A DNA stretch of 64,000 nt, taken from Maratus speciosus. Taxonomy: Eukaryota > Arthropoda > Arachnida > Araneae > Salticidae. The stretch spans positions 310,001 through 374,000 of the forward strand of contig CAWVRF010001058.1 of assembly GCA_963932465.1 (NCBI GenBank). Direction: 5' to 3'. This document shows positions 27,301 to 41,920 of the stretch, piece after piece. The translations under genes and the position numbers were made by a program. Below the pieces are notes generated by a model, which saw only the letters and a list, made by a program, of their open reading frames with translations, was not told the DNA's origin and searched no databases. Numbering within the stretch: the stretch's first letter is position 1; every line of letters begins with the position of its first letter.

Positions 27301-30300
27301 TAAAACACGCAATATTTATTTATTGATTTCCGGTGCACCGCTGAAAATTAATTTCTTAATAAATAATAAAGCGAAACCGAATATATTGTTTCAACAATCA
27401 AAGCATTGTTAGAAAATTCATCAGAAAGAGTTACCTCATATAAAACACGCAATATTTATGAATTGATTTCCGGTGCAGGGCTGAAAATTAATTTTTTAAT
27501 AAATAATAAAGCGAAACCGAACATATTGTTTCAACAATAAAGAATTGTTAGAATATTCATCAGAAAGAGTTACCGCATATAAAACACGCAATATTTATGA
27601 ATTGAATTCCGGTGCAGGGCTGAAAATTAATTTCTTAATAAATAATAAACCGAAACCGAATATATTGTTTCTACAATCAAAGCATTGTTAGAAAATTCAT
27701 CAGAAAGAGTTACCGCATATAAAACACGCAATATTTATGAATTGAATTCCGGTGCAGGGCTGAAAATTAATTTCTTAATAAATAATAAAGCGAAACCGAA
27801 TATATTGTTTCAACAATCAAAGCATTGTTAGAAAATTCATCAGAAAGAGTTACCGCATATAAAACACCTAATATTTATAAATTGAATTCAGGTGCAGGGC
27901 TGAAAATTAATTTCTTAATAAATAATAAAGCGAAACCGAATATATTGTTTCAACAATCAAAGCATTGTTAGAAAATTCATCAGAAAGAGTTACCGCATAT
28001 AAAACACGCAATATTTATGAATTGAATTCCGCTGCAGGGCTCAAAATTAATTTATTAATAAATAATAAAGCGAAACCGAATATATTGTTTCAACAATCAA
28101 AGCATTGTTAGAAAATTCATCAGAAACAGTTACCGCATATAAAACACGCAATATTTATGAATTGAATCCCGGTGCAGGGCTCAAAATTAATTTCTTAGTA
28201 AATAATAAAGCGAAACCGAATATATTGTTTAAACAATCAAAGCATTGTTAGAAAATTCATCAGAAAGAGTTATCGCATATAAAACACGCAATATTTATGA
28301 ATTGCATTCCGGTGCAGGGCTGAAAAGTAATTTTTTAATAAATAATAAAGCGAAACCGAATATATTGTTTCAACAATCAAAGCATTGTTAGAAAATTCAT
28401 CAGAAAGAGTTACCGCATATAAAACACGCAATATTTATGAATTGAATTCCGGTGCAGGGCTGAAAATTAATTTCTTAATAAATAATAAAGCGAAACCGAA
28501 TATATTGTTTCAACAATCAAAGCATTGTTAGAAAATACAACAGAATGAGTTACCGCATATAAAACACGCAATATTTATTTATTGATTTCCGGTGCACCGC
28601 TGAAAATTAATTTCTTAATAAATAATAAAGCGAAACCGAATATATTGTTTCAACAATCAAAGCATTGTTAGAAAATTCATCAGAAAGAGTTACCTCATAT
28701 AAAACACGCAATATTTATGAATTGAATTCCGGTGTAGGGCTCAAAATTAATTTATTAATAAATAATAAAGCGAAACCGAATATATTGTTTCAACAATCAA
28801 AGCATTGTTAGAAAATTCATCAGAAAGAGTTACCGCATATAAGACACGCAATATTTATGAATTGAATTCCGGTGCGGGGCTCAAAATTAATTTATTAATA
28901 TATAATAAAGCGAAACCGAATATATTGTTTCAACAATCAAAGCATTGTTAGAAAATTCATCAGAAAGAGTTACCGCATATAAAACACGCAATATTTATGA
29001 ATTGAATTCCGGTGCAGGGCTCAAAATTAATTTATTAATAAATAATAAAGCGAAACCGAATATATTGTTTCAACAATCAAAGCATTGTTAGAAAATTCAT
29101 CAGAAAGAGTTACCGCATATAAAAAAAGCAATATTTATGAATTGATTTCCGGTGCAGGGCTGAAAATTAATTTCTTAATAAATAATAAAGCGAAACCGAA
29201 TATATTGTTTCAACAATCAAAGCATTGTTAGAAAATTCATCAGAAAGAGTTACCGCATATAAAACACACAATATTTATGAATTGAATTCCGGTGCAGGGC
29301 TGAAAATTAATTTCTTAATAAATAATAAAGCGAAACCGAATATATTGTTTCAACAATCAAAGCATTGTTAGAAAATTTATCAGAAAGAGTTACCGCATAT
29401 AAAACACGCAATATTTATGAATTGATTTCCGGTGCAGGGCTGAAAATTAATTTCTTAATAAATAATAAAGCGAAACCGAATATATTGTTTCAACAATCAA
29501 AGCATTGTTAGAAAATTCATCAGAAAGAGTTACCGCATATAAAACACGCAATATTTATGAATTGAATTCCGCTGCAGGGCTCAAAATTAATTTATTAATA
29601 AATAATAAAGCGAAACCGAATATATTGTTTCAACAATCAAAGCATTGTTAGAAAATTCATCAGAAAGAGTTACCGCATATAAAACACGCAATATTTATGA
29701 ATTGAATCCCGGTGCAGGGCTCAAAATTAATTTCTTAGTAAATAATAAAGCGAAACCGAATATATTGTTTCAACAATCAAAGCATTGTTAGAAAATTCAT
29801 CAGAAAGAGTTACCGCATATAAAACACGCAATATTTATGAATTGAATTCCGGTGCAGGGCTGAAAAGTAAATTTTTAATAAATAATAAAGCGAAACCGAA
29901 TATATTGTTTCAACAATGAAAGCATTGTTAGAAAATTCATCAGAAAGAGTTACCGCATATAAAACACGCAATATTTATGAATTGAATTCCGGTGCAGGGC
30001 TCAAAATTAATTTATTAATAAATAATAAAGCGAAACCGAATATATTGTTTCAACAATCAAAGCATTGTTAGAAAATTCAACAGAATAAGTTACCGCATAT
30101 AAAACATGCAATATTTATTTATTGATTTCCGGTGCACCGCTGAAAATTAATTTCTTAATAAATAATAAAGCGAAACCGAATATATTGTTTCAACAATCAA
30201 AGCATTGTTAGAAAATTCATCAGAAAGAGTTACCGCATATAAAACACGCAATATTTATGAATTGAATCCCGGTGCAGGGCTCAAAATTAATTTCTTAGTA

Positions 30301-30636
30301 AATAATAAAGCGAAACCGAATATATTGTTTAAACAATGAAAGCATTGTTAGAAAATTCATCAGAAAGAGTTACCGCATATAAAACACGCAATATTTATGA
30401 ATTGAATTCCGGTGCAGGGCTCAAAATTAATTAATTAATAAATAATAAAGCGAAACCGAATATATTGTTTCAACAATCAAAGCATTGTTAGAAAATTCAT
30501 CAGAAAGAGTTACCGCATATAAAACACGCAATATTTATGAATTGAATTCCGGTGCAGGGCTGAAAATTAATTTCTTAATAAATAATAAAGCGAAACCGAA
30601 TATATTGTTTCAACAATCAAAGCATTGTTAGAAAAT
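24316..30636 (+). repeat. 44-monomer HOR, period 6157 bp, second copy plus start of a third
   Basis: This is the tandem partner of 18159-24315, running 164 bases into a further copy before the match breaks at 30637 (ATACAAC in place of ATTCATC). Private changes include GAATTCAATTCC at 25081 and CAGAAAGTGTTACC near 25321. The handful of private changes in 6 kb points to a recent event. Confidence 0.85.
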
Positions 30637-31986
30637 ACAACAGAATGAGTTACCGCATATAAAACACGCAATATTTATTTATTGATTTCCGGTGCACCGC
30701 TGAAAATTAATTTCTTAATAAATAATAAAGCGAAACCGAATATATTGTTTCAACAATCAAAGCATTGTTAGAAAATTCATCAGAAAGAGTTACCTCATAT
30801 AAAACACGCAATATTTATGAATTGATTTCCGGTGCAGGGCTGAAAATTAATTTCTTAATAAATAATAAAGCGAAACCGAATATATTGTTTCAACAATAAA
30901 GAATTGTTAGAATATTCATCAGAAAGAGTTACCGCATATAAAACACGCAATATTTATGAATTGAATTCCGGTGCAGGGCTGAAAATTAATTTCTTAATAA
31001 ATAATAAAGCGAAACCGAATATATTGTTTCAACAATAAAGAATTGTTAGAATATTCATCAGAAAGAGTTACCGCATATAAAACATGCAATATTTATTTAT
31101 TGATTTCCGGTGCACCGCTGAAAATTAATTTCTTAATAAATAATAAAGCGAAACCGAATATATTGTTTCAACAATCAAAGCATTGTTAGAAAATTCATCA
31201 GAAAGAGTTACCGCATATAAAACACGCAATATTTATGAATTGAATCCCGGTGCAGGGCTCAAAATTAATTTCTTAGTAAATAATAAAGCGAAACCGAATA
31301 TATTGTTTAAACAATGAAAGCATTGTTAGAAAATTCATCAGAAAGAGTTACCGCATATAAAACACGCAATATTTATGAATTGAATTCCGGTGCAGGGCTC
31401 AAAATTAATTAATTAATAAATAATAAAGCGAAACCGAATATATTGTTTCAACAATCAAAGCATTGTTAGAAAATTCATCAGAAAGAGTTACCGCATATAA
31501 AACACGCAATATTTATGAACTGAATTCCGGTGCAGGGCTGAAAATTAATTTCTTAATAAATAATAAAGCGAAACCGAATATATTGTTTCAACAATCAAAG
31601 CATTGTTAGAAAATACAACAGAATGAGTTACCGCATATAAAACACGCAATATTTATTTATTGATTTCCGGTGCACCGCTGAAAATTAATTTCTTAATAAA
31701 TAATAAAGCGAAACCGAATATATTGTTTCAACAATCAAAGCATTGTTAGAAAATTCATCAGAAAGAGTTACCTCATATAAAACACGCAATATTTATGAAT
31801 TGATTTCCGGTGCAGGGCTGAAAATTAATTTCTTAATAAATAATAAAGCGAAACCGAATATATTGTTTCAACAATAAAGAATTGTTAGAATATTCATCAG
31901 AAAGAGTTACCGCATATAAAACACGCAATATTTATGAATTGAATTCCGGTGCAGGGCTGAAAATTAATTTCTTAATAAATAATAAA

Positions 31987-33804
31987 CCGAAACCGAATAT
32001 ATTGTTTCTACAATCAAAGCATTGTTAGAAAATTCATCAGAAAGAGTTACCGCATATAAAACACGCAATATTTATGAATTGAATTCCGGTGCAGGGCTGA
32101 AAATTAATTTCTTAATAAATAATAAAGCGAAACCGAATATATTGTTTCAACAATCAAAGCATTGTTAGAAAATTCATCAGAATGAGTTACCGCATATAAA
32201 ACACCTAATATTTATAAATTGAATTCCGGTGCAGGGCTGAAAATTAATTTCTTAATAAATAATAAAGCGAAACCGAATATATTGTTTCAACAATCAAAGC
32301 ATTGTTAGAAAATTCATCAGAAAGAGTTACCGCATATAAAACACGCAATATTTATGAATTGAATTCCGGTGCAGGGCTGAAAATTAATTTCTTAATAAAT
32401 AATAAAGCGAAACCGAATATATTGTTTCAACAATCAAAGCATTGTTAGAAAATTCATCAGAAAGAGTTACCGCATATAAAACACGCAATATTTATGAATT
32501 GAATTCCGCTGCAGGGCTCAAAATTAATTTATTAATAAATAATAAAGCGAAACCGAATATATTGTTTCAACAATCAAAGCATTGTTAGAAAATTCATCAG
32601 AAACAGTTACCGCATATAAAACACGCAATATTTATGAATTGAATCCCGGTGCAGGGCTCAAAATTAAGTTCTTAGTAAATAATAAAGCGAAACCGAATAT
32701 ATTGTTTAAACAATCAAAGCATTGTTAGAAAATTCATCAGAAAGAGTTATCGCATATAAAACACGCAATATTTATGAATTGCATTCCGGTGCAGGGCTGA
32801 AAAGTAATTTTTTAATAAATAATAAAGCGAAACCGAATATATTGTTTCAACAATGAAAGCATTGTTAGAAAATTCATCAGAAAGAGTTACCGCATATAAA
32901 ACACGCAATATTTATGAATTGAATTCCGGTGCAGGGCTCAAAATTAATTTATTAATAAATAATAAAGCGAAACCGAATATATTGTTTCAACAATCAAAGC
33001 ATTGTTAGAAAATTCATCAGAAAGAGTTACCGCATATAAAACACGCAATATTTATGAATTGAATTCCGGTGCAGGGCTGAAAATTAATTTCTTAATAAAT
33101 AATAAAGCGAAACCGAATATATTGTTTCAACAATCAAAGCATTGTTAGAAAATACAACAGAATGAGTTACCGCATATAAAACACGCAATATTTATTTATT
33201 GATTTCCGGTGCACCGCTGAAAATTAATTTCTTAATAAATAATAAAGCGAAACCGAATATATTGTTTCAACAATCAAAGCATTGTTAGAAAATTCATCAG
33301 AAAGAGTTACCTCATATAAAACACGCAATATTTATGAATTGAATTCCGGTGCAGGGCTCAAAATTAATTTATTAATAAATAATAAAGCGAAACCGAATAT
33401 ATTGTTTCAACAATCAAAGCATTGTTAGAAAATACAACAGAATGAGTTACCGCATATAAAACACGCAATATTTATTTATTGATTTCCGGTGCACCGCTGA
33501 AAATTAATTTCTTAATAAATAATAAAGCGAAACCGAATATATTTTTCAACAATCAAAGCATTGTTAGAAAATTCATCAGAAAGAGTTACCTCATATAAAA
33601 CACGCAATATTTATGAATTGATTTCCGGTGCAGGGCTGAAAATTAATTTCTTAATAAATAATAAAGCGAAACCGAATATATTGTTTCAACAATAAAGAAT
33701 TGTTAGAATATTCATCAGAAAGAGTTACCGCATATAAAACACGCAATATTTATGAATTGAATTCCGGTGCAGGGCTGAAAATTAATTTCTTAATAAATAA
33801 TAAA
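31987..33804 (+). repeat. 13-monomer HOR unit, 1818 bp
   Basis: The unit runs from one AAACCGAAACC landmark to the next. It matches units at 40102, 43459 and 45278. The diagnostic AAATTAAGTTCTTAG occurs at 32661 and at the same place in those units (near 40781, 44138 and 45957). One base is missing in ATATTTTTCAAC at 33539-33550, which makes it 1818 instead of 1819. The CCTAAT monomer here is marked by CAGAATGAG at 32169, which the other units lack. Confidence 0.75.
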
Positions 33805-34214
33805 CCGAAACCGAATATATTGTTTCTACAATCAAAGCATTGTTAGAAAATTCATCAGAAAGAGTTACCGCATATAAAACACGCAATATTTATGAATTGA
33901 ACTCCGGTGCAGGGCTGAAAATTAATTTCTTAATAAATAATAAAGCGAAACCGAATATATTGTTTCAACAATCAAAGCATTGTTAGAAAATTCATCAGAA
34001 AGAGTTACCGCATATAAAACACCTAATATTTATAAATTGAATTCCGGTGCAGGGCTGAAAATTAATTTCTTAATAAATAATAAAGCGAAACCGAATATAT
34101 TGTTTCAACAATCAAAGCATTGTTAGAAAATTCATCAGAAAGAGTTACCGCATATAAAACACGCAATATTTATGAATTGAATTCCGGTGCAGGGCTCAAA
34201 ATTAATTTATTAAT

Positions 34215-37200
34215 AAATAATAAAGCGAAACCGAATATATTGTTTCAACAATCAAAGCATTGTTAGAAAATACAACAGAATGAGTTACCGCATATAAAAC
34301 ACGCAATATTTATTTATTGATTTCCGGTGCACCGCTGAAAATTAATTTCTTAATAAATAATAAAGCGAAACCGAATATATTGTTTCAACAATCAAAGCAT
34401 TGTTAGAAAATTCATCAGAAAGAGTTACCTCATATAAAACACGCAATATTTATGAATTGATTTCCGGTGCAGGGCTGAAAATTAATTTCTTAATAAATAA
34501 TAAAGCGAAACCGAATATATTGTTTCAACAATAAAGAATTGTTAGAATATTCATCAGAAAGAGTTACCGCATATAAAACACGCAATATTTATGAATTGAA
34601 TTCCGGTGCAGGGCTGAAAATTAATTTCTTAATAAATAATAAACCGAAACCGAATATATTGTTTCTACAATCAAAGCATTGTTAGAAAATTCATCAGAAA
34701 GAGTTACCGCATATAAAACACGCAATATTTATGAATTGAATTCCGGTGCAGGGCTGAAAATTAATTTCTTAATAAATAATAAAGCGAAACCGAATATATT
34801 GTTTCAACAATCAAAGCATTGTTAGAAAATTCATCAGAAAGAGTTACCGCATATAAAACACCTAATATTTATAAATTGAATTCCGGTGCAGGGCTGAAAA
34901 TTAATTTCTTAATAAATAATAAAGCGAAACCGAATATATTGTTTCAACAATCAAAGCATTGTTAGAAAATTCATCAGAAAGAGTTACCGCACATAAAACA
35001 CGCAATATTTATGAATTGAATTCCGCTGCAGGGCTCAAAATTAATTTATTAATAAATAATAAAGCGAAACCGAATATATTGTTTCAACAATCAAAGCATT
35101 GTTAGAAAATTCATCAGAAACAGTTACCGCATATAAAACACGCAATATTTATGAATTGAATCCCGGTGCAGGGCTCAAAATTAATTTCTTAGTAAATAAT
35201 AAAGCGAAACCGAATATATTGTTTAAACAATCAAAGCATTGTTAGAAAATTCATCAGAAAGAGTTATCGCATATAAAACACGCAATATTTATGAATTGCA
35301 TTCCGGTGCAGGGCTGAAAACTAATTTTTTAATAAATAATAAAGCGAAACCGAATATATTGTTTCAACAATGAAAGCATTGTTAGAAAATTCATCAGAAA
35401 GAGTTACCGCATATAAAACACGCAATATTTATGAATTGAATTCCGGTGCAGGGCTGAAAATTAATTTCTTAATAAATAATAAAGCGAAACCGAATATATT
35501 GTTTCAACAATCAAAGCATTGTTAGAAAATTCATCAGAAAGAGTTACCGCATATAAAACACCTAATATTTATAAATTGAATTCCGGTGCAGGGCTGAAAA
35601 TTAATTTCTTAATAAATAATAAAGCGAATCCGAATATATTGTTTCAACAATCAAAGCATTGTTAGAAAATTCATCAGAAAGAGTTACCGCACATAAAACA
35701 CGCAATATTTATGAATTGAATTCCGCTGCAGGGCTCAAAATTAATTTATTAATAAATAATAAAGCGAAACCGAATATATTGTTTCAACAATCAAAGCATT
35801 GTTAGAAAATTCATCAGAAACAGTTACCGCATATAAAACACGCAATATTTATGAATTGAATCCCGGTGCAGGGCTCAAAATTAATTTCTTAGTAAATAAT
35901 AAAGCGAAACCGAATATATTGTTTAAACAATCAAAGCATTGTTAGAAAATTCATCAGAAAGAGTTATCGCATATAAAACACGCAATATTTATGAATTGCA
36001 TTCCGGTGCAGGGCTGAAAACTAATTTTTTAATAAATAATAAAGCGAAACCGAATATATTGTTTCAACAATGAAAGCATTGTTAGAAAATTCATCAGAAA
36101 GAGTTACCGCATATAAAACACGCAATATTTATGAATTGAATTCCGGTGCAGGGCTCAAAATTAATTTATTAATAAATAATAAAGCGAAACCGAATATATT
36201 GTTTCAACAATCAAAGCATTGTTAGAAAATTCATCAGAAAGAGTTACCGCATATAAAACACGCAATATTTATGAATTGAATTCCGGTGCAGGGCTGAAAA
36301 CTAATTTTTTAATAAATAATAAAGCGAAACCGAATATATTGTTTCAACAATGAAAGCATTGTTAGAAAATTCATCAGAAAGAGTTACCGCATATAAAACA
36401 CGCAATATTTATGAATTGAATTCCGGTGCAGGGCTCAAAATTAATTTATTAATAAATAATAAAGCGAAACCGAATATATTGTTTCAACAATCAAAGCATT
36501 GTTAGAAAATTCATCAGAAAGAGTTACCGCATATAAAACACGCAATATTTATGAATTGAATTCCGGTGCAGGGCTGAAAATTAATTTCTTAATAAATAAT
36601 AAAGCGAAACCGAATATATTGTTTCAACAATCAAAGCATTGTTAGAAAATACAACAGAATGAGTTACCGCATATAAAACACGCAATATTTATTTATTGAT
36701 TTCCGGTGCACCGCTGAAAATTAATTTCTTAATAAATAATAAAGCGAAACCGAATATATTGTTTCAACAATCAAAGCATTGTTAGAAAATTCATCAGAAA
36801 GAGTTACCTCATATAAAACACGCAATATTTATGAATTGATTTCCGGTGCAGGGCTGAAAATTAATTTCTTAATAAAAAATAAAGCGAAACCGAATATATT
36901 GTTTCAACAATAAAGAATTGTTAGAATATTCATCAGAAAGAGTTACCGCATATAAAACACGCAATATTTATGAATTGAATTCCGGTGCAGGGCTGAAAAT
37001 TAATTTCTTAATAAATAATAAACCGAAACCGAATATATTGTTTCTACAATCAAAGCATTGTTAGAAAATTCATCAGAAAGAGTTACCGCATATAAAACAC
37101 GCAATATTTATGAATTGAATTCCGGTGCAGGGCTGAAAATTAATTTCTTAATAAATAATAAAGCGAAACCGAATATATTGTTTCAACAATCAAAGCATTG

Positions 37201-38580
37201 TTAGAAAATTCATCAGAAAGAGTTACCGCATATAAAACACCTAATATTTATAAATTGAATTCCGGTGCAGGGCTGAAAATTAATTTCTTAATAAATAATA
37301 AAGCGAAACCGAATATATTGTTTCAACAATCAAAGCATTGTTAGAAAATTCATCAGAAAGAGTTACCGCACATAAAACACGCAATATTTATGAATTGAAT
37401 TCCGCTGCAGGGCTCAAAATTAATTTATTAATAAATAATAAAGCGAAACCGAATATATTGTTTCAACAATCAAAGCATTGTTAGAAAATTCATCAGAAAC
37501 AGTTACCGCATATAAAACACGCAATATTTATGAATTGAATCCCGGTGCAGGGCTCAAAATTAATTTCTTAGTAAATAATAAAGCGAAACCGAATATATTG
37601 TTTAAACAATCAAAGCATTGTTAGAAAATTCATCAGAAAGAGTTATCGCATATAAAACACGCAATATTTATGAATTGCATTCCGGTGCAGGGCTGAAAAC
37701 TAATTTTTTAATAAATAATAAAGCGAAACCGAATATATTGTTTCAACAATGAAAGCATTGTTAGAAAATTCATCAGAAAGAGTTACCGCATATAAAACAC
37801 GCAATATTTATGAATTGAATTCCGGTGCAGGGCTGAAAATTAATTTCTTAATAAATAATAAAGCGAAACCGAATATATTGTTTCAACAATCAAAGCATTG
37901 TTAGAAAATTCATCAGAAAGAGTTACCGCATATAAAACACCTAATATTTATAAATTGAATTCCGGTGCAGGGCTGAAAATTAATTTCTTAATAAATAATA
38001 AAGCGAATCCGAATATATTGTTTCAACAATCAAAGCATTGTTAGAAAATTCATCAGAAAGAGTTACCGCACATAAAACACGCAATATTTATGAATTGAAT
38101 TCCGCTGCAGGGCTCAAAATTAATTTATTAATAAATAATAAAGCGAAACCGAATATATTGTTTCAACAATCAAAGCATTGTTAGAAAATTCATCAGAAAC
38201 AGTTACCGCATATAAAACACGCAATATTTATGAATTGAATCCCGGTGCAGGGCTCAAAATTAATTTCTTAGTAAATAATAAAGCGAAACCGAATATATTG
38301 TTTAAACAATCAAAGCATTGTTAGAAAATTCATCAGAAAGAGTTATCGCATATAAAACACGCAATATTTATGAATTGCATTCCGGTGCAGGGCTGAAAAC
38401 TAATTTTTTAATAAATAATAAAGCGAAACCGAATATATTGTTTCAACAATGAAAGCATTGTTAGAAAATTCATCAGAAAGAGTTACCGCATATAAAACAC
38501 GCAATGTTTATGAATTGAATTCCGGTGCAGGGCTCAAAATTAATTTATTAATAAATAATAAAGCGAAACCGAATATATTG
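34215..38580 (+). repeat. Two tandem copies of a 17-monomer HOR, period 2379 bp
   Basis: About 34215-36200 matches 36594-38580 at an offset of 2379 (17 monomers less one base). Markers are AAACCGAAACC (34644 and 37023), GCGAATCCG (35624 and 38003), CCGCACATAAAAC and GCTGAAAACTAATTTTTT. GCGAATCCG then appears again at 39123, 1120 bp (8 monomers) further on, so a shorter unit is embedded. Ends are approximate. Confidence 0.7.
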
Positions 38581-40101
38581 TTTCAACAATCAAAGCATTG
38601 TTAGAAAATTCATCAGAAAGAGTTACCGCATATAAAACACGCAATATTTATGAATTGAATTCCGGTGCAGGGCTGAAAATTAATTTCTTAATAAATAATA
38701 AAGCGAAACCGAATATATTGTTTCAACAATCAAAGCATTGTTAGAAAATACAACAGAATGAGTTACCGCATATAAAACACGCAATATTTATTTATTGATT
38801 TCCGGTGCACCGCTGAAAATTAATTTCTTAATAAATAATAAAGCGAAACCGAATATATTGTTTCAACAATCAAAGCATTGTTAGAAAATTCATCAGAAAG
38901 AGTTACCGCATATAAAACACGCAATATTTATGAATTGAATTCCGGTGCAGGGCTGAAAATTAATTTCTTAATAAATAATAAAGCGAAACCGAATATATTG
39001 TTTCAACAATCAAAGCATTGTTAGAAAATTCATCAGAAAGAGTTACCGCATATAAAACACCTAATATTTATAAATTGAATTCCGGTGCAGGGCTGAAAAT
39101 TAATTTCTTAATAAATAATAAAGCGAATCCGAATATATTGTTTCAACAATCAAAGCATTGTTAGAAAATTCATCAGAAAGAGTTACCGCACATAAAACAC
39201 GCAATATTTATGAATTGAATTCCGCTGCAGGGCTCAAAATTAATTTATTAATAAATAATAAAGCGAAACCGAATATATTGTTTCAACAATCAAAGCATTG
39301 TTAGAAAATTCATCAGAAACAGTTACCGCATATAAAACACGCAATATTTATGAATTGAATCCCGGTGTAGGGTTCAAAATTAATTTCTTAGTAAATAATA
39401 AAGCGAAACCGAATATATTGTTTAAACAATCAAAGCATTGTTAGAAAATTCATCAGAAAGAGTTATCGCATATAAAACACGCAATATTTATGAATTGCAT
39501 TCCGGTGCAGGGCTGAAAACTAATTTTTTAATAAATAATAAAGCGAAACCGAATATATTGTTTCAACAATGAAAGCATTGTTAGAAAATTCATCAGAAAG
39601 AGTTACCGCATATAAAACACGCAATATTTATGAATTGAATTCCGGTGCAGGGCTCAAAATTAATTTATTAATAAATAATAAAGCGAAACCGAATATATTG
39701 TTTCAACAATCAAAGCATTGTTAGAAAATTCATCAGAATGAGTTACCGCATATAAAACACGCAATATTTATTTATTGATTTCCGGTGCACCGCTGAAAAT
39801 TAATTTCTTAATAAATAATAAAGCGAAACCGAATATATTGTTTCAACAATCAAAGCATTGTTAGAAAATTCATCAGAAAGAGTTACCTCATATAAAACAC
39901 GCAATATTTATGAATTGATTTCCGGTGCAGGGCTGAAAATTAATTTCTTAATAAATAATAAAGCGAAACCGAATATATTGTTTCAACAATAAAGAATTGT
40001 TAGAATATTCATCAGAAAGAGTTACCGCATATAAAACACGCAATATTTATGAATTGAATTCCGGTGCAGGGCTGAAAATTAATTTCTTAATAAATAATAA
40101 A

Positions 40102-41920
40102 CCGAAACCGAATATATTGTTTCTACAATCAAAGCATTGTTAGAAAATTCATCAGAAAGAGTTACCGCATATAAAACACGCAATATTTATGAATTGAATT
40201 CCGGTGCAGGGCTGAAAATTAATTTCTTAATAAATAATAAAGCGAAACCGAATATATTGTTTCAACAATCAAAGCATTGTTAGAAAATTCATCAGAAAGA
40301 GTTACCGCATATAAAACACCTAATATTTATAAATTGAATTCCGGTGCAGGGCTGAAAATTAATTTCTTAATAAATAATAAAGCGAAACCGAATATATTGT
40401 TTCAACAATCAAAGCATTGTTAGAAAATTCATCAGAAAGAGTTACCGCATATAAAACACGCAATATTTATGAATTGAATTCCGGTGCAGGGCTGAAAATT
40501 AATTTCTTAATAAATAATAAAGCGAAACCGAATATATTGTTTCAACAATCAAAGCATTGTTAGAAAATTCATCAGAAAGAGTTACCGCATATAAAACACG
40601 CAATATTTATGAATTGAATTCCGCTGCAGGGCTCAAAATTAATTTATTAATAAATAATAAAGCGAAACCGAATATATTGTTTCAACAATCAAAGCATTGT
40701 TAGAAAATTCATCAGAAACAGTTACCGCATATAAAACACGCAATATTTATGAATTGAATCCCGGTGCAGGGCTCAAAATTAAGTTCTTAGTAAATAATAA
40801 AGCGAAACCGAATATATTGTTTAAACAATCAAAGCATTGTTAGAAAATTCATCAGAAAGAGTTATCGCATATAAAACACGCAATATTTATGAATTGCATT
40901 CCGGTGCAGGGCTGAAAAGTAATTTTTTAATAAATAATAAAGCGAAACCGAATATATTGTTTCAACAATGAAAGCATTGTTAGAAAATTCATCAGAAAGA
41001 GTTACCGCATATAAAACACGCAATATTTATGAATTGAATTCCGGTGCAGGGCTCAAAATTAATTTATTAATAAATAATAAAGCGAAACCGAATATATTGT
41101 TTCAACAATCAAAGCATTGTTAGAAAATTCATCAGAAAGAGTTACCGCATATAAAACACGCAATATTTATGAATTGAATTCCGGTGCAGGGCTGAAAATT
41201 AATTTCTTAATAAATAATAAAGCGAAACCGAATATATTGTTTCAACAATCAAAGCATTGTTAGAAAATACAACAGAATGAGTTACCGCATATAAAACACG
41301 CAATATTTATTTATTGATTTCCGGTGCACCGCTGAAAATTAATTTCTTAATAAATAATAAAGCGAAACCGAATATATTGTTTCAACAATCAAAGCATTGT
41401 TAGAAAATTCATCAGAAAGAGTTACCTCATATAAAACACGCAATATTTATGAATTGAATTCCGGTGCAGGGCTCAAAATTAATTTATTAATAAATAATAA
41501 AGCGAAACCGAATATATTGTTTCAACAATCAAAGCATTGTTAGAAAATACAACAGAATGAGTTACCGCATATAAAACACGCAATATTTATTTATTGATTT
41601 CCGGTGCACCGCTGAAAATTAATTTCTTAATAAATAATAAAGCGAAACCGAATATATTGTTTCAACAATCAAAGCATTGTTAGAAAATTCATCAGAAAGA
41701 GTTACCTCATATAAAACACGCAATATTTATGAATTGATTTCCGGTGCAGGGCTGAAAATTAATTTCTTAATAAATAATAAAGCGAAACCGAATATATTGT
41801 TTCAACAATAAAGAATTGTTAGAATATTCATCAGAAAGAGTTACCGCATATAAAACACGCAATATTTATGAATTGAATTCCGGTGCAGGGCTGAAAATTA
41901 ATTTCTTAATAAATAATAAA
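40102..41920 (+). repeat. 13-monomer HOR unit, 1819 bp
   Basis: The unit runs between AAACCGAAACC landmarks at 40102 and 41921 and contains AAATTAAGTTCTTAG at about 40776. It matches 31987-33804 at an offset of 8115 and 43459-45277 at 3357. Its 3' neighbour (41921-43458) is 1538 bp and has a different monomer order, so this copy is not followed directly by another unit. Confidence 0.75.

Noticed and set aside
33539..33550. Single-base deletion in ATATTTTTCAAC as a functional site
   Set aside because: It is one private indel in a homopolymer-like context, and could be a sequencing error as well as a real change.
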